Shown: positions 49,070-59,458, counted from the first letter of the stretch. The stretch is DNA of 64,000 nucleotides from Gonatopus flavifemur (GCA_018340375.1 JAFFJZ010000003.1:11222001-11286000); one strand, 5' to 3'. Numbers and translations are program-made. Notes: a model not told the origin generated them from the letters alone.

Positions 49070-49600
49070 CACGAGGACGAGGACGAGAACGAGAATGGTT
49101 ATGGGAAAGGGAAGAAACGCATTTATAGTAGTAGTAGTAGTAGTGGTGGTGGTGATGATGGTAGTAGAGTAGGCAGGTAGAGCAGAGAGAGTAGGCAGGC
49201 AGGCAGGCAGATATTGAGCTCTATATTTCCATAAGCTGATATTTACGCGGCAATATACGCGGCCGTACCCGCTACTTTATGGGCCTCGTAAATATAGCGG
49301 GCCGCCGGGAATTGGCTGGCAAGGCGGCCGCACTGCTCTTTCCTCTTATCCCCCTCTTTCTTCCACTCATTCTTCCATACTTCTTCTCTCATATTTTTTC
49401 CTCTCTCCTTCTCTTTCGGTACGTTATATCCGTGCATGCTTGCCTGCCCTCATCCGGCCCAGAGACATAAATCGCCGCCAATTGTAAATAATACGCGACG
49501 TATGCTGATCTGCGTTTTCTACGTGCGGGACTATGGGCTAGGGACTACGTACTACGTACTACGTACGTACACGCTTACACGATACACGTAATATGTGCAC
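49070..49600. promoter_or_regulatory. CpG island with Hox- and forkhead-like sites
   Basis: Contains TTTATGGG (49276-49283), CGTAAATA, TGTAAATA (49483-49490, forkhead core) and CATAAATC, embedded in CpG-rich words such as GGGCCGCCGGG. It begins with clustered short tandem tracts: GAGGAC units at about 49074-49096, (TAG)n at 49125-49143, GGT units and (GGCA)n at 49193-49210. The ACTACGT word is repeated near 49543-49566. Candidate enhancer or promoter. Confidence 0.3.
49125..49210 (+). repeat. Compound microsatellite (TAG)n / (GGT)n / (GGCA)n
   Basis: Three simple tracts follow one another: six TAG units, a GGT/GAT run, and four to five GGCA units after a short spacer. Confidence 0.85.
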
Positions 49601-49604
49601 GAGA

Positions 49605-49905
49605 AATATCTGTGATTACACACATCGCTTAGATATGCTAGGACAGGTTGAATGAAAAGGAACAGGAGAGAAAGAAATAACGTTTCACCCTTGTTAAGTG
49701 TTGAAATATAACGTGTCTATTTATTCGTTCCTTTTATTTGCCGAACACAGATGTGTGTCAATTAGCCAAGTTATTCGAATCGAAATAAGAGGGATTGTAA
49801 ATCATATTCTAATTATCATGTTAACGAATTGTTTTTTTTTCTTGTTTCTTCCATTCGAATAAGGGAGAAGTTGTTGGGCTTCGATACATTCGACCCTGGA
49901 GGGAT
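49605..49905. other. Spacer downstream of the peptide gene
   Basis: AT-rich, with no feature recognised. Confidence 0.5.
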
Positions 49906-49933
49906 CGTAATTAATAATTATATCATACAATTT

Positions 49934-49939
49934 TTTATT
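49934..49939 (-). terminator. Polyadenylation signal AATAAA
   Basis: A canonical AATAAA on the minus strand, 42 nt after the stop codon of the secreted-peptide ORF. Cleavage would be expected at roughly 49905-49925. Confidence 0.65.
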
Positions 49940-49980
49940 CGGGATGACGATGATATGTAGATGAGTAGCGATATTCGAAT

Positions 49981-50283
49981 TTAAAACCACGTGAAATCGT
50001 TCATTTCTCTCCATCTTACGGCAAAGTCACCCCGAAGTATATGGTCTATCATTTTTTGCCACAGAAGTGGAGTGACTAGATAATCCGCGAATCCTGATGA
50101 TCTTTTGGTGTATAAGCCAGTCCAATCGTTTTCAACAACATTGGGCAGGGGAGTATTGTTTCCTTCTTCACTGACATTGAGGGGTCGGCTATTCTCAATC
50201 AGTTCAATGTGAGCGCCATGATTAGTATGAAAAGCACCGCATATGAGAACGATGAAGAACACTAATCTCTTTCCCAAAAACAT
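49981..50283 (-). CDS. Small secreted peptide precursor, unknown family
   Basis: I do not recognise the family. The product is 100 residues. Residues 1-23 form a classical signal peptide: a basic start with KR at 5-6, then a hydrophobic core of residues 7-18. Residues 24-59 form an acidic/Asn-rich spacer with two possible N-glycosylation sites (N36-V-S, N42-N-T). K60-R61 is a dibasic processing site; cutting there would free a 39-residue peptide (62-100) rich in aromatics, with no cysteine and no amidation glycine, ending DFTWF. The only cysteine lies in the signal. Gene structure supports the start: the acceptor lies 5 nt before the ATG, with a short 5' exon and TATA box upstream and AATAAA 42 nt after the stop. 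This plan is common to insect neuropeptide, venom and antimicrobial-peptide genes. The secreted role is inferred from sequence only. Confidence 0.6.
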   Translation of the reverse strand: MFLGKRLVFFIVLICGAFHTNHGAHIELIENSRPLNVSEEGNNTPLPNVVENDWTGLYTKRSSGFADYLVTPLLWQKMIDHILRGDFAVRWREMNDFTWF

Positions 50284-50887
50284 ATTATCTGCAATTTAAA
50301 ACCAGTAGGAATAATAATAATTCAGTGCAAAAAAAAAACAAGAATCAATCATGTTGTTGTGTCACACAAATTCCATGAAGATTCAAAAAAAAGTTAATAA
50401 AATTCACTTTTATGCGTTGAGGAGAAGTTTGATGAAGAATTGGACGCGCGTACATTTTGTTACAGTATATTGTTATATTTTATCCAGGAAAAATTCAAAG
50501 AGAGTGGCTCAACAAAAAGTCCTTGAAAAAGCAACAATTTTTTCGCATTTTCCTTATTTCAGGAGACATTTTAAAAGAATTCGGAAGGCTTCCTGTGCGA
50601 TTCTTGCTGAAATAACGATTTTTGAAAATCTACTTTGCTGTTTTAACGGAATATTCGCTCTCAGTGAAGATTTTTTCAAGAACATTAGAATTTATTTGAT
50701 GGCAATTTTCAGACATATCAGGTGAATATATCTGATAGCACAGATTCCTTCTTTCCAAATTGGAACTAAAAATAATGTACAATTGTTTTTCAGATTATAA
50801 CATTCCGAGACAAATTATAATAATCAATTATACTTACATGAAGTTTGTTGAAGCGACACCGTACAGAACTAACTCTTAAACTACAGA
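50284..50887 (-). other. 5' untranslated exon 1, intron and start of exon 2 of the peptide gene
   Basis: On the minus strand, exon 1 runs from about 50887 to 50838 and ends CTTCAT|GTAAGT (donor at 50837-50832). The intron is 549 bp (50837-50289) and ends TTTTAAATTGCAG. Exon 2 begins at 50288 with ATAAT directly before the ATG. The donor is a full consensus match. Exon 1 holds no earlier ATG, because the only one straddles the splice site. A 124-codon plus-strand frame inside the intron (50351-50725) is considered fortuitous. Confidence 0.55.
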
Positions 50888-50888
50888 C

Positions 50889-50918
50889 CTTCTGACGCTT
50901 CTTGAAGCGTATTTTATA
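50889..50918 (-). promoter_or_regulatory. TATA box, hairpin palindrome and initiator of the peptide gene
   Basis: Reading the minus strand, TATAAAAT lies at 50918-50911. It is followed at once by ACGCTTCAAGAAGCGT (50910-50895), two 7-bp inverted arms around AA that contain a TTCnnGAA heat-shock-type core, and then by TCAGAA (50895-50890). The A of TCAGAA is 25 bp from the start of the TATA box. The start site is therefore placed at about 50887-50893; the exact base is not determined. Confidence 0.5.
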
Positions 50919-50929
50919 CTAATTTGAAA

Positions 50930-51500
50930 TGTTCAACTCTGTCAATTTATTTCGATTTCGATTCAAACGTTCTGAATGTATGATATCGTTCAACAGTCCG
51001 TTTTTATCTTTAGTTCATTTCCTCTGTATGCTTTACTGAAAAATCAACAATTATTCTATTTCGAATTGCATTACAAAAGACGCTGATGGAGCGGTATTAA
51101 GAGAACAAACTCTGAATTCATTCAACTAACGATAATAGAATCAAATCAGCCACGTTATTCAAATTTCAGACTCTTTAGGTTATTATCATTATTTGTGTGT
51201 TAATTAATTCCAACGCTAAATAGATTCATTCAATTCTCATTATTCTCTCATATTAATTATGCACATATTTTTATAGTTCATATACTGATGTTAAAATTAC
51301 GATTCCTATAGTTTACTTCTATTTGAATTCGAAGAAAATTGGAATTTCCCATGGAGTGTATATGATTTTTGAGTTCAACTCTATTCCTTTCAATTATATG
51401 TTCAAGTAATATAATCAGGCCCCTCCATAAAGGCAAATCTAATGGGCTTAGGAGGGGACTCAGAGCTCCCCGCTACGCGGAGTTGTTTTTCTTTATCTTC
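50930..51500. other. Noncoding stretch upstream of the peptide gene
   Basis: AT-rich, with no further regulatory words that I can name. Confidence 0.45.
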
Positions 51501-51503
51501 TAC

Positions 51504-51710
51504 GCAGGGGAGAAAAATCCTCTGTTAAAGCTATCACAGCAATCTTGTCTCAGCAGCGACAGCAATTTTCTAGCTGTGGTGACAAAAAATAAGTGTTTTT
51601 CCAGCAAAATTTGTTTGCTCTTCTATAAATAATGTGGAACTTTGTTAAAGGAGCAGACATTTTTTGCTGCCACAGCTAAAAAAGAAAGAAAGTTTTACTT
51701 TCCACAGGGA
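51504..51710. mobile_element. MITE-like repeat, family E copy 2
   Basis: Shares with 10416-10724 the words GGAGAAAAA at the left, CAGCAATTTT, AGCAAAATTTGTTTGCT and the near-identical ATTTTTTGCTGCCACAGCTAAAAAA (in copy 1: CATTTGCTGCCACAACTAAAAAAA). The right end reads CTTTCCACAGGG. Shorter than copy 1; possibly an internal deletion. Confidence 0.5.
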
Positions 51711-51719
51711 ATGTCAATT

Positions 51720-53005
51720 TTATCTGTGAAGAGTCCCCACCAGCCTGAATCTAGCTCTAGGGATTATGTATGAAATTCTATTGTACTTCGTATAATGTTA
51801 GAATCGATTGAATCAACAAATTTATTCCTACCAATCATGAGAAAACTCAGATGTGCTAGTACAGCCACGTAATTGAGGGACTTTGTCAATAGAAATCATT
51901 TATATAACGTTCAATTTGAACATGCGGTAGATTTCTTTTCATGATTTATTTATATCAGTTATCTATAGAAAAATATCTTTCATATAGATTTTGATATGCA
52001 ATTTTATTTTTACTTCATCTAGATTTGAAGGTTTTCCATTCACAATAGGGTCTTTAATTCATCCTGTTTACTTCGATTGTTTACTAAAGTGATATGAAGA
52101 ATGAAGTTCTATTGTATCTCATGAAACATTGAAACACGCATAAATGGATCAATATTGATTTTACAAACGTCGAATTCAACGACGATAATGAAACTTCAAA
52201 GTATCGGTGAAGCTCCACGATTGAAAAGATTTGCAGGTCAATATCACCATTTACATGATAATTTATTCGAACGGATGATGAATTTATCGTCATCATTTAT
52301 TTATATCAGTTGTGCATAGATTATATTCAATTCGTAATGATTGGTAGTGCATTTGATTATAGGTGATCCTTGTTACGTTGATACAAAGTTATCTTTAATT
52401 TTGAGCAATAAAATCCTGAAACCGGAGATATACGATTCCAAGAAAAATTTTATACAAGAGAAAAAAAGAATTCGAACCTCTTGAATTGCAATAAACTTTT
52501 CTCACTCGTACACGCCGTAAAGTTGAACATAATCATTGGTGGATGCTACATTATATATCGAATGTTCGCAGAGCTTACACATTCAACGACGTTATTAAAA
52601 TCGTAAGATGTGAGTCGTAATTTAGGATAATCCATTGGATACTTGGTATTCTCCTACCGTTCATTCAATAAACTCATCCAATGAATTCCAGAAGTTGTTT
52701 GATCCCTAACCAACGGCGAACCGTTTCGAAATTATTTTCACCCGGTCTACCCGAGTTATTTATCATGCTCCATTAGCGCTTATTACGGATAAGCTTGGGT
52801 TAATGATCATCATCCACGAGAAGTTGTTAGGTTGCGAATTCCAGTTGCAACGCACACATTATCCTATGGAATTTGTATACGATATCGTTAATGGATTACA
52901 ATATCTTAAATATGCGACGAGAGGACATCGAGAGAAAAGGAACAGAGTATAGTACCGGAGAGAAAGAGTTGAAATATGTTGAAAAACTCAATCGATCGGT
53001 AAGGG
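51720..53005. other. Noncoding stretch with a short dispersed direct repeat
   Basis: ATTTATTTATATCAGTT occurs at about 51945-51961 and again at about 52295-52311, with similar flanks (CATGA/CATCA before, CTATAG/GCATAG after), separated by about 350 bp. No gene recognised between or around them. Confidence 0.45.
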
Positions 53006-53012
53006 ATGAAAT

Positions 53013-53303
53013 ATGAATTCCCGAGGGAATATTTTTCCGTGCGAAATTTTGAATTGGCCGAAAGTTCACAAACCGTATAATACGAAGGATCTTCGCGTTC
53101 CCATTTATGCCGTTGTTTGTAAGAACGAAAGGAGATTTTCTGAACAAATCCAGACAGGCGGTATCCTCTATATCAAGCTTTCCAACAGCTCCCCTCTGAC
53201 AGTTATTGCAACGTTTGAAGATACTCACTGCCAGCAAGTTATTGCCAGCAGCTGTGTATTCCTTTTTTTCCTCTCTTTCTCGATCGTTTGGCCTCTTCTG
53301 TGA
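53013..53303 (+). CDS. Weak candidate ORF, 96 codons
   Basis: I do not recognise the product. An ATG frame of 96 codons with mixed, protein-like composition up to about residue 78 is followed by a hydrophobic tail (about residues 80-96) encoded by a T-rich tract, which could act as a C-terminal membrane anchor. Cysteines fall at about 10, 36, 73 and 81. Against it, the opposite strand is also open over 113 codons at 52896-53237, no TATA or splice signals frame it, and AATAAA does not follow closely. It is kept because its codon use looks less random than that of other frames in the window. Confidence 0.2.
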   Translation: MNSRGNIFPCEILNWPKVHKPYNTKDLRVPIYAVVCKNERRFSEQIQTGGILYIKLSNSSPLTVIATFEDTHCQQVIASSCVFLFFLSFSIVWPLL

Positions 53304-53309
53304 AAATTA

Positions 53310-54235
53310 TTATGTTCAGATCCGACATAAGCCAGCCTACGTAGGCACAACCTTCTGTTCGAAGAGTGAGAACTTATACAAACTCTTACACGAACGAGTC
53401 GGGAGAGCGTGTAATACGTGTAGCAGCACAAATACATAAATATATCTGTATATTTCCCGAAGGAGAACTAAGTGGTTAGAAACTAATGATAAACACGAAT
53501 CTACGTGGCTATAACGGAAAAATTAATGTTCTGTACATAATGTTAAATCGAGTGTGAAAGAGACAAGAAACCACGAGATAAACGAGATTGAGCTTGAAAG
53601 AGAGGAAAAAAGGAGAATAAAGAGAGCAGGAAGACGTTGAATGTCTCTTCTCGAGAAGATGAATTTCTTCTTTTGTTTCCTCCTTCTTTTTCCCTTGTTC
53701 GATCTCTTCATTCCATATACCTACCCCACATATACACGTATTCGGTTTCGCCAGGTTTTGTCGAGGAACAGTTGAGTTCGATGAGTGGATTGATAAAAAG
53801 GAATCTGAAACTGAACATGCACAATACGACGAATATAATTCTCTTTACATCTCTTTTGTCTCTTGAAATTAACGATCGTCACCGTTGCCAGATATTCCCT
53901 ATTAGACTTCATGACCGTATATTATGACTAATGATTATGACTGATGATCTGCCAGAATCTCATTTACCCTTAGTCACTCGAGCACGGAAGAGGAAAGCAA
54001 TTATTCATTCGTCTTATTCAAAACTAAATATCATTAATCTTTATTCAAAAGGATAGATCGATTCATTCGAATATTCAAGAGTAGGTGTCTTTGGTCATCG
54101 CGCTCCACGCACAACGCACAATGTTGTTAAATCGGTCCATTAAGTGACAGAGAGTGCGTTACAGATAAAATCGAATGAGTAAAGACATTTTCAGCGATCT
54201 CTCGAATTCAAATGTGATATTCGTATTTTTTGCTC
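53310..54235. other. Noncoding stretch
   Basis: Purine-rich tracts (53580-53640) on one strand and their complements create basic, artefactual frames. Nothing recognised. Confidence 0.45.
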
Positions 54236-54239
54236 TTCC

Positions 54240-54600
54240 CCTTAGTCTCTCACTCCATGTGAAGTGCATTACCCGGCGACAATGGTGATGGTGCACATCT
54301 CACAGTCGTAATAATTTACGTCAGACCTTTTGGTCTGGTAAGGTGGTAGCAGCTAGAAAAATTTCATGCTTGACGTCACCGTATAGCTCAGAGTTTTATG
54401 ACTACCGTAGGGGCAGTACACTCGTATGCGCTCATTCCCAGTCCCATACGTCGTGTGTATATACGCATGTATGTCACATACTTCTTCATTCTATGGCATT
54501 CTACGGCATTCTGTGGCAGGACCGTGCAGTAACAGCGGAAACGAAAGAAACGATTACCGGAGGCGTCACGTTATGGACAGTAATGTTTTAATAAGGGGAA
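54240..54600. promoter_or_regulatory. GC-richer island
   Basis: Moderately GC-rich with a perfect small stem CAGACC-TTTT-GGTCTG (54324-54339) and a 10-bp tandem repeat at 54487-54518. No coherent frame. Candidate regulatory sequence. Confidence 0.2.
54487..54518 (+). repeat. 10-bp tandem repeat, 3 copies
   Basis: CATTCTATGG, CATTCTACGG and CATTCTGTGG follow head to tail, then CA. Confidence 0.8.
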
Positions 54601-54604
54601 CGTA

Positions 54605-55150
54605 ACTTATTTTATGTAACTTTGACGTTGATGTATGGGAAACAGTTGTGCATGTTGAAAACAACAAAGGAATCCAGTGGATACGGTTAATTCACGATAA
54701 TAATCAAATAATCGGATCCTCTCGATCGATGTATCAACGTATGTTAATTCAGTAGTTATTCATTACATGAAACATCGCTTCATCATTCGATGAATCATTT
54801 AACCATGAATGAACTGTTATTTAATGAACGATAAAACAAATCAATTGATCGGCGAGATAATTGAAGCATTCATTATGTTTGTCCACTATCACACTAATAA
54901 TTCAGTTCATGGAGCGAGAATCGAGTTGTAGAATATGTATGAGATATATATATATATATATATATATATGCAGTATTATCCAGATTAGCTTAAAATTTGT
55001 TTCCGAGTCATTCAAAGAAGATTTCAAAGAAAACTTGATTAGATAAATTCCCTAATGAATTTCGGACATGCGAGAATTTGTCCAGAGAGACATATTTTCG
55101 ACAAAATTAGAACCAAGAAAACTGATTCAAGAATTTCGGACAGTTCTTGA
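54605..55150. other. Noncoding stretch
   Basis: AT-rich, containing the (AT)n tract at 54943-54969. Nothing else recognised. Confidence 0.5.
54943..54969 (+). repeat. (AT)n microsatellite
   Basis: About thirteen uninterrupted AT units. Confidence 0.9.
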
Positions 55151-55158
55151 GAAATAAT

Positions 55159-55441
55159 ACCCTAACCAGAAACTTACAACAGGCGCGGTACTGCACCAGT
55201 ACTTTTCAAGACTGGCAGGGTACTGGGATGATACCGCTTTTCTGTACTGGGGATTGAGTATCAATACTATTATTCGTATTCAGTTCAGTGCCTGTACTGG
55301 ATCAGTACCTGGCCGGTATTGAACTCTTAGTACTGGTTTATCAGTACAGGCATAGTACTGTATTTTCATTTATTCAGTACTGATCCCGTACTGTACTGCA
55401 CCTGTTGTCAAGATTAGCATTATTCTGGTTTTTCTGATTGG
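55159..55441. mobile_element. MITE-like repeat, element I (about 283 bp)
   Basis: The ends are degraded inverted repeats. CCTAACCAGAAAC..TTACAACAGGCGC on the left mirrors ACCTGTTGTCAAG..TTCTGGTTTTTCTGATTGGG on the right. The interior holds more than ten GTACTG/CAGTAC words in both orientations, so it can fold extensively. The same word marks the 39595-40340 array. Confidence 0.5.
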
Positions 55442-55449
55442 GACCCATT

Positions 55450-57245
55450 ACTTATCTCGATCGGTCCTATAAAATTCATATGATTCCGTCCATTATTGTT
55501 CTACTACACTGGACTTTGTCCAGTGGAAGTTAAGTACATTACTTTTTGAACCATCAAATTGAATTATTATCTTCGTAATAATACAAATAAATATCGCTAA
55601 TGCGCGATAATTCATCGATTCGAACACGCCAGTAGTATCATTATAAACGTACGAAGAATCAACTCGAAGTTGTCACCCTTATATTTGCGAATACAATTTC
55701 TATTAGGACCCTTGTGGCATTCATACAGTATTACGCTGGTATACACGTACCTTGACACGATGAAAAGACATGCAACGCGCGATAAGTGGAATAAGTGGAA
55801 AAAGCATTAGTATCGAGAAGGCATCTGCTATAACGTTCCCCTGCCGCCACGAACACGTGCAATCTAACTTTCAAAGTGTCATAAAAGGAATGCGCTGACT
55901 CTCCAAGTTCCAACGAAAGTTTGATTTTTCTACGGTGACATGCCGTTGTCAGGATTTTCAAATATGATTTGCTTGGAAGAAGATGATTATAGAAACACGA
56001 TGATACTCTTAAAAAAAAACATCGGTAAATTTACTTAGAAATTCTTCCCAAAATCCCCAAATCGTTGATGAAATTAACTTCGATGAAGGAAACCACAACC
56101 CCCGAGAGGAATAAGAGATTCATCTTTCATGAAAATAAACACTCTTGCGGTAAATGAGTTCGAAGGATGTGACTTTCATCGGGAGAAGAGCGTGTTGTCA
56201 AATGTAGAGTCATTCTCATATGTACGTCTGACACGTTGATGCTTTTGTAACGTATAGCGAGCGTTTAGTAATTTCTTGGGTGATATATACAAGCATGTTT
56301 CCAGTGCTCTCTGCGGAGACAGGCGCACAGGATACCACGTCACTTCTAATGTAAGATATTTTCGTGTCTCTTTAAAGATATGCTGCGAGCTCTATAAGAC
56401 TGTTTGTCGCGTTGCACACAAAAATAGGTTTCACTCTGCAATCACTTCATCACTCATGAGTAGCAGTGTGGCAGTCAGCAGAACTTACGACTCGAGAAGC
56501 AAAAGACGATGTTATTCGTCGACTGATGCTTAGCTAAGGATTCTGTGGCGACGTCGGTGTCTGTCCTATTAGCGGAACGTCGTAACGTTTCACTCGAATC
56601 AATTTGGAATCAAGAGTTGGGATAAGTGAAAAGGATTAAGAGACTTTCCTCCATGTTTCTTGGGGTGTTTTTTTGTATATATATATACACACCCTTCTTC
56701 TTGTTTGCTTTCTCATTCGTGACTAGATGCGTTATCGAGAAAGAGATATATTACGGAATCACATTTTTTCAACAGGATCGAAATTTTCCGGAAATTGGTG
56801 GAATTATTACATGACGATCGCAATATTCAATCGGATTGACGATATACGAATCACAGGTGCACGGTATTTCGGTCGAGTTTATATTGAATTTTTATGAAAT
56901 ATCCGTGAAAAATTGATGAAGATTGTATATAAAATCTCGATATCGTGCACCTCTAATACGAATTGAGAATACGGTTTAATAGAAAGGATTGGCTGCTTCG
57001 GAAATTGGTCTGATTCTGCAAATCAAAACCCATTAGCCCGTCAGCCTTTTCTTCGTGTTGGGGAACAAGAGTAATTCAAGAAAGCTGAGTCTGCTGAATT
57101 CAGGAAACTAGAGCTGGAGTTATAATGTGACTCAATATGATTTTATATCAAATTTATATCAAGTTTCAATCAATATTTTATACAAATTCATTGTTGACAT
57201 TCTATTTTTGTAAATTTTACAAAAAGGACTGTTTTGTAGACTACT
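55450..57245. other. Noncoding stretch
   Basis: Mildly GC-rich at 55740-55870 and 56200-56600. A (TA)n tract lies at 56676-56687. The 62-codon frame beginning near 56626 is a hydrophobic artefact of that tract. No gene recognised. Confidence 0.45.
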
Positions 57246-57249
57246 TCGG

Positions 57250-57523
57250 TACACTGGGAAAAATAATCAGCTATTTTCTATAAAGCTGAAACTTCGCTAC
57301 AGGAGTCATTTTTTAGCTGTCGCAACTACTCACTGAGCGGTAGCAGCAAGAAATGTTGCTACCGCAGCGAAAATTTCACAGCTATATTATGTGACCATTC
57401 AATTATCAAACACAAAAACTGTGCAATCGCAGCGACGATTTTCTACTGTAGTAGCTAAGAAATAGCTATAGCTTCAATTATTTCAGCCATATCAGCGAAC
57501 AAAGGAGCTAAGGAAGTGACTAC
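57250..57523 (+). mobile_element. MITE-like repeat, family D copy 2
   Basis: Aligns with 17532-17840 in the same orientation, beginning TA-CACTGGGAAAAATAATCAG. It contains an internal perfect stem (CGGTAGCA/TTGCTACCG, about 57338-57364) in a region where copy 1 has diverged. The right end is shorter than in copy 1. Confidence 0.6.
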
Positions 57524-57529
57524 ATGGAG

Positions 57530-58120
57530 GAAACCCTACAATACTGAGTACTTTAGCCGACACGACTGGCTCGTGTAATTGAAAAAAATCATTTGAACAC
57601 TGCTAGTTAGTGCAGTAATACGAATCAGTCGAGTCAATTTCGGAAAAGGCTCCACATAGCCGTGTGTTTCAGAGGGTTATCTAAGTTTCTATTCAAGCTA
57701 AATTCCCTCAAGTAGAAAATTGTTCGAAGAGCATATGAAGTTTCTTCCCACAGTAACCAGCAGTTTGAAAATAAATTATTCAAAAACAAAAAAGAAACTC
57801 ATTTTGTGTTAGAATATTCTGGAACTGCGGACTAGAAATTGCAATTCCCGTTCACTCTTTGTTCTCAGACGGTCCAGACAAAACGATCACATAATACCTG
57901 CCTTCATGAAGAGATCGATAAAGTTGATGACTCTTAAATTTGGCTTAGCAACGTGCCCACGTTAAATGAGTTTTATTGTATTCAATGCTTCAGTTGAAGA
58001 CATGAATGAATCTATTGATGTTCCCCTCATCAAGTTAACGGTTCTGCAGTCAAATTCAGAAAACGCATCAATCAATTACGTAGTTGGATTCATTTTCATA
58101 GAAATCTTTCATCATTGTAT
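57530..58120. other. Noncoding stretch
   Basis: Nothing recognised except an AATAAA on the minus strand at 57977-57972, which would suit the weak gene model at 59458-58123. Confidence 0.4.
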
Positions 58121-58122
58121 TT

Positions 58123-59458
58123 TCAAAAATACATAACGAAGAATCCTTCACAATGCGAAATTTTAATGACTCGAGATGTTGTATTACGTATTTCAATTGC
58201 CGTTAAATCTGTTCTGTCTGTAGCATATCTCCCTCGCATCGGAATAACATCTATGTCCATCTCAGATATCGTCTGGAAATAACGTTTCGAAAAACGATGA
58301 GTGTACCAGCTGGAAATGATTGCGATTGGCTTATGTTGTTGATCATCCAAATTTGAATGTAGGAGATCTAAATATTCGTAAAAATAAAATAGCAATGGAA
58401 AATTTTCCAAAGTATTCGATTTCTAAGTTCTCGAATACATCTAGCCACATCTACTCGCAAAATATTTGCCAAAGTCAATTGGAAATTGATGTTATTGAGA
58501 TGTAAATCGTTTTAATCGAATACAAGAATATTGCAACATATGTGCCTTTACTTTCACTGGGTTATGTTTCACTAGTATTTACAATTGAAAAATATTCTGA
58601 ATCAAATTTTGTTATACGCTATGCTATATTTGTTTCGATGAATGATCCAAATGTCAATAATATAAGAACTGAATGTCAGAAAAAAATACGTTGACAGACT
58701 TTCTGGAAGAATAAATTTGATGAATCAATTGAAATGGTAGAAATGAAGTTAAATAATGCTAGATAGAATACAATACTACTTTATCATCAAACTCCTTTCA
58801 TTCTAAGCTGAGAAAAATTTATAATTAAATTTACTGTGGGATGAAGGAACATGCTGTCTCTCCAATGAAATTTACTATGGTATAGCAATAAAAATTTGAT
58901 GAAATTTACAATGTTTCACAGTGAATTCCATCAGAAGTCAATATGTTCCTGCATCACTAAAATCTCATAGTAAATTTAACTATAAATTTCTCTCAATGCA
59001 CTCTATTTTCGTGATGATAAGATTCACAATTCGTAATATTGATCAGCTTTGATGTTGCGACGAAGGTTTAATCGATTTCAATCAATACGGTATTTGAAAT
59101 TCAATATCTGAAGGAAGCTAATAATAAATCCATTATCCGATGAAATACGTTTGATTATTCCTCTCAATGTGACTGGAAAAAAAACTTGAAGGAGCACTCA
59201 AATCATTTCCCGTTAGCACCCATTAAATGGATAATATCGAAAGCGATGCAGTGCTGATATCAATTTGCGAACATCAACATCAATTACAAAATTCAGTTCT
59301 ATTCTCACCTGATTACCAAATGATTTACTGAACTGAAAATTCATGGGAAAACCCATTCTTGATTTTAATGATCGAAACAGCAGCCCCGAATTGACAATAA
59401 ATATCAATAAAAGAAGAGTAATATTGAAATACAAATTCGTGTCATAGTTGAAATCCAT
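58123..59458 (-). CDS. Weak candidate two-exon gene, membrane-anchored product
   Basis: I do not recognise the product. On the minus strand an ATG at 59458 opens 50 codons containing a hydrophobic segment (about residues 11-28) that could be a signal anchor. They end at a consensus donor CAG|GTGAGA (exon end 59309). An acceptor TTATTTCCAG ends at 58273, and the sequence after it continues in the same phase for 49 codons to a stop at 58123-58125; AATAAA lies 145 nt further on. The 1036-bp intron would contain the J MITE at 58807-58998. Against it, a better acceptor at 59173 would end the protein after two codons, no promoter was seen, and such combinations can arise by chance. Confidence 0.2.
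58807..58998. mobile_element. MITE-like repeat, family J (192 bp)
   Basis: GCTGAGAAAAATTTATAATT..AAATTTACTGTG..AGGAACAT on the left mirrors the reverse complement of the right end, ATTGAGAGAAATTTATAGTT..AAATTTACTATG..AGGAACAT. The inverted arms are about 45-60 bp. The interior has further AAATTTAC words. The repeat at 41089-41395 is a possible relative. Confidence 0.6.

Noticed and set aside
50351..50725. 124-codon plus-strand ATG frame inside the intron of the peptide gene
   Set aside because: Very basic, with no motif, promoter or poly(A) signal. About this many chance frames are expected, and it lies antisense to a better supported gene.
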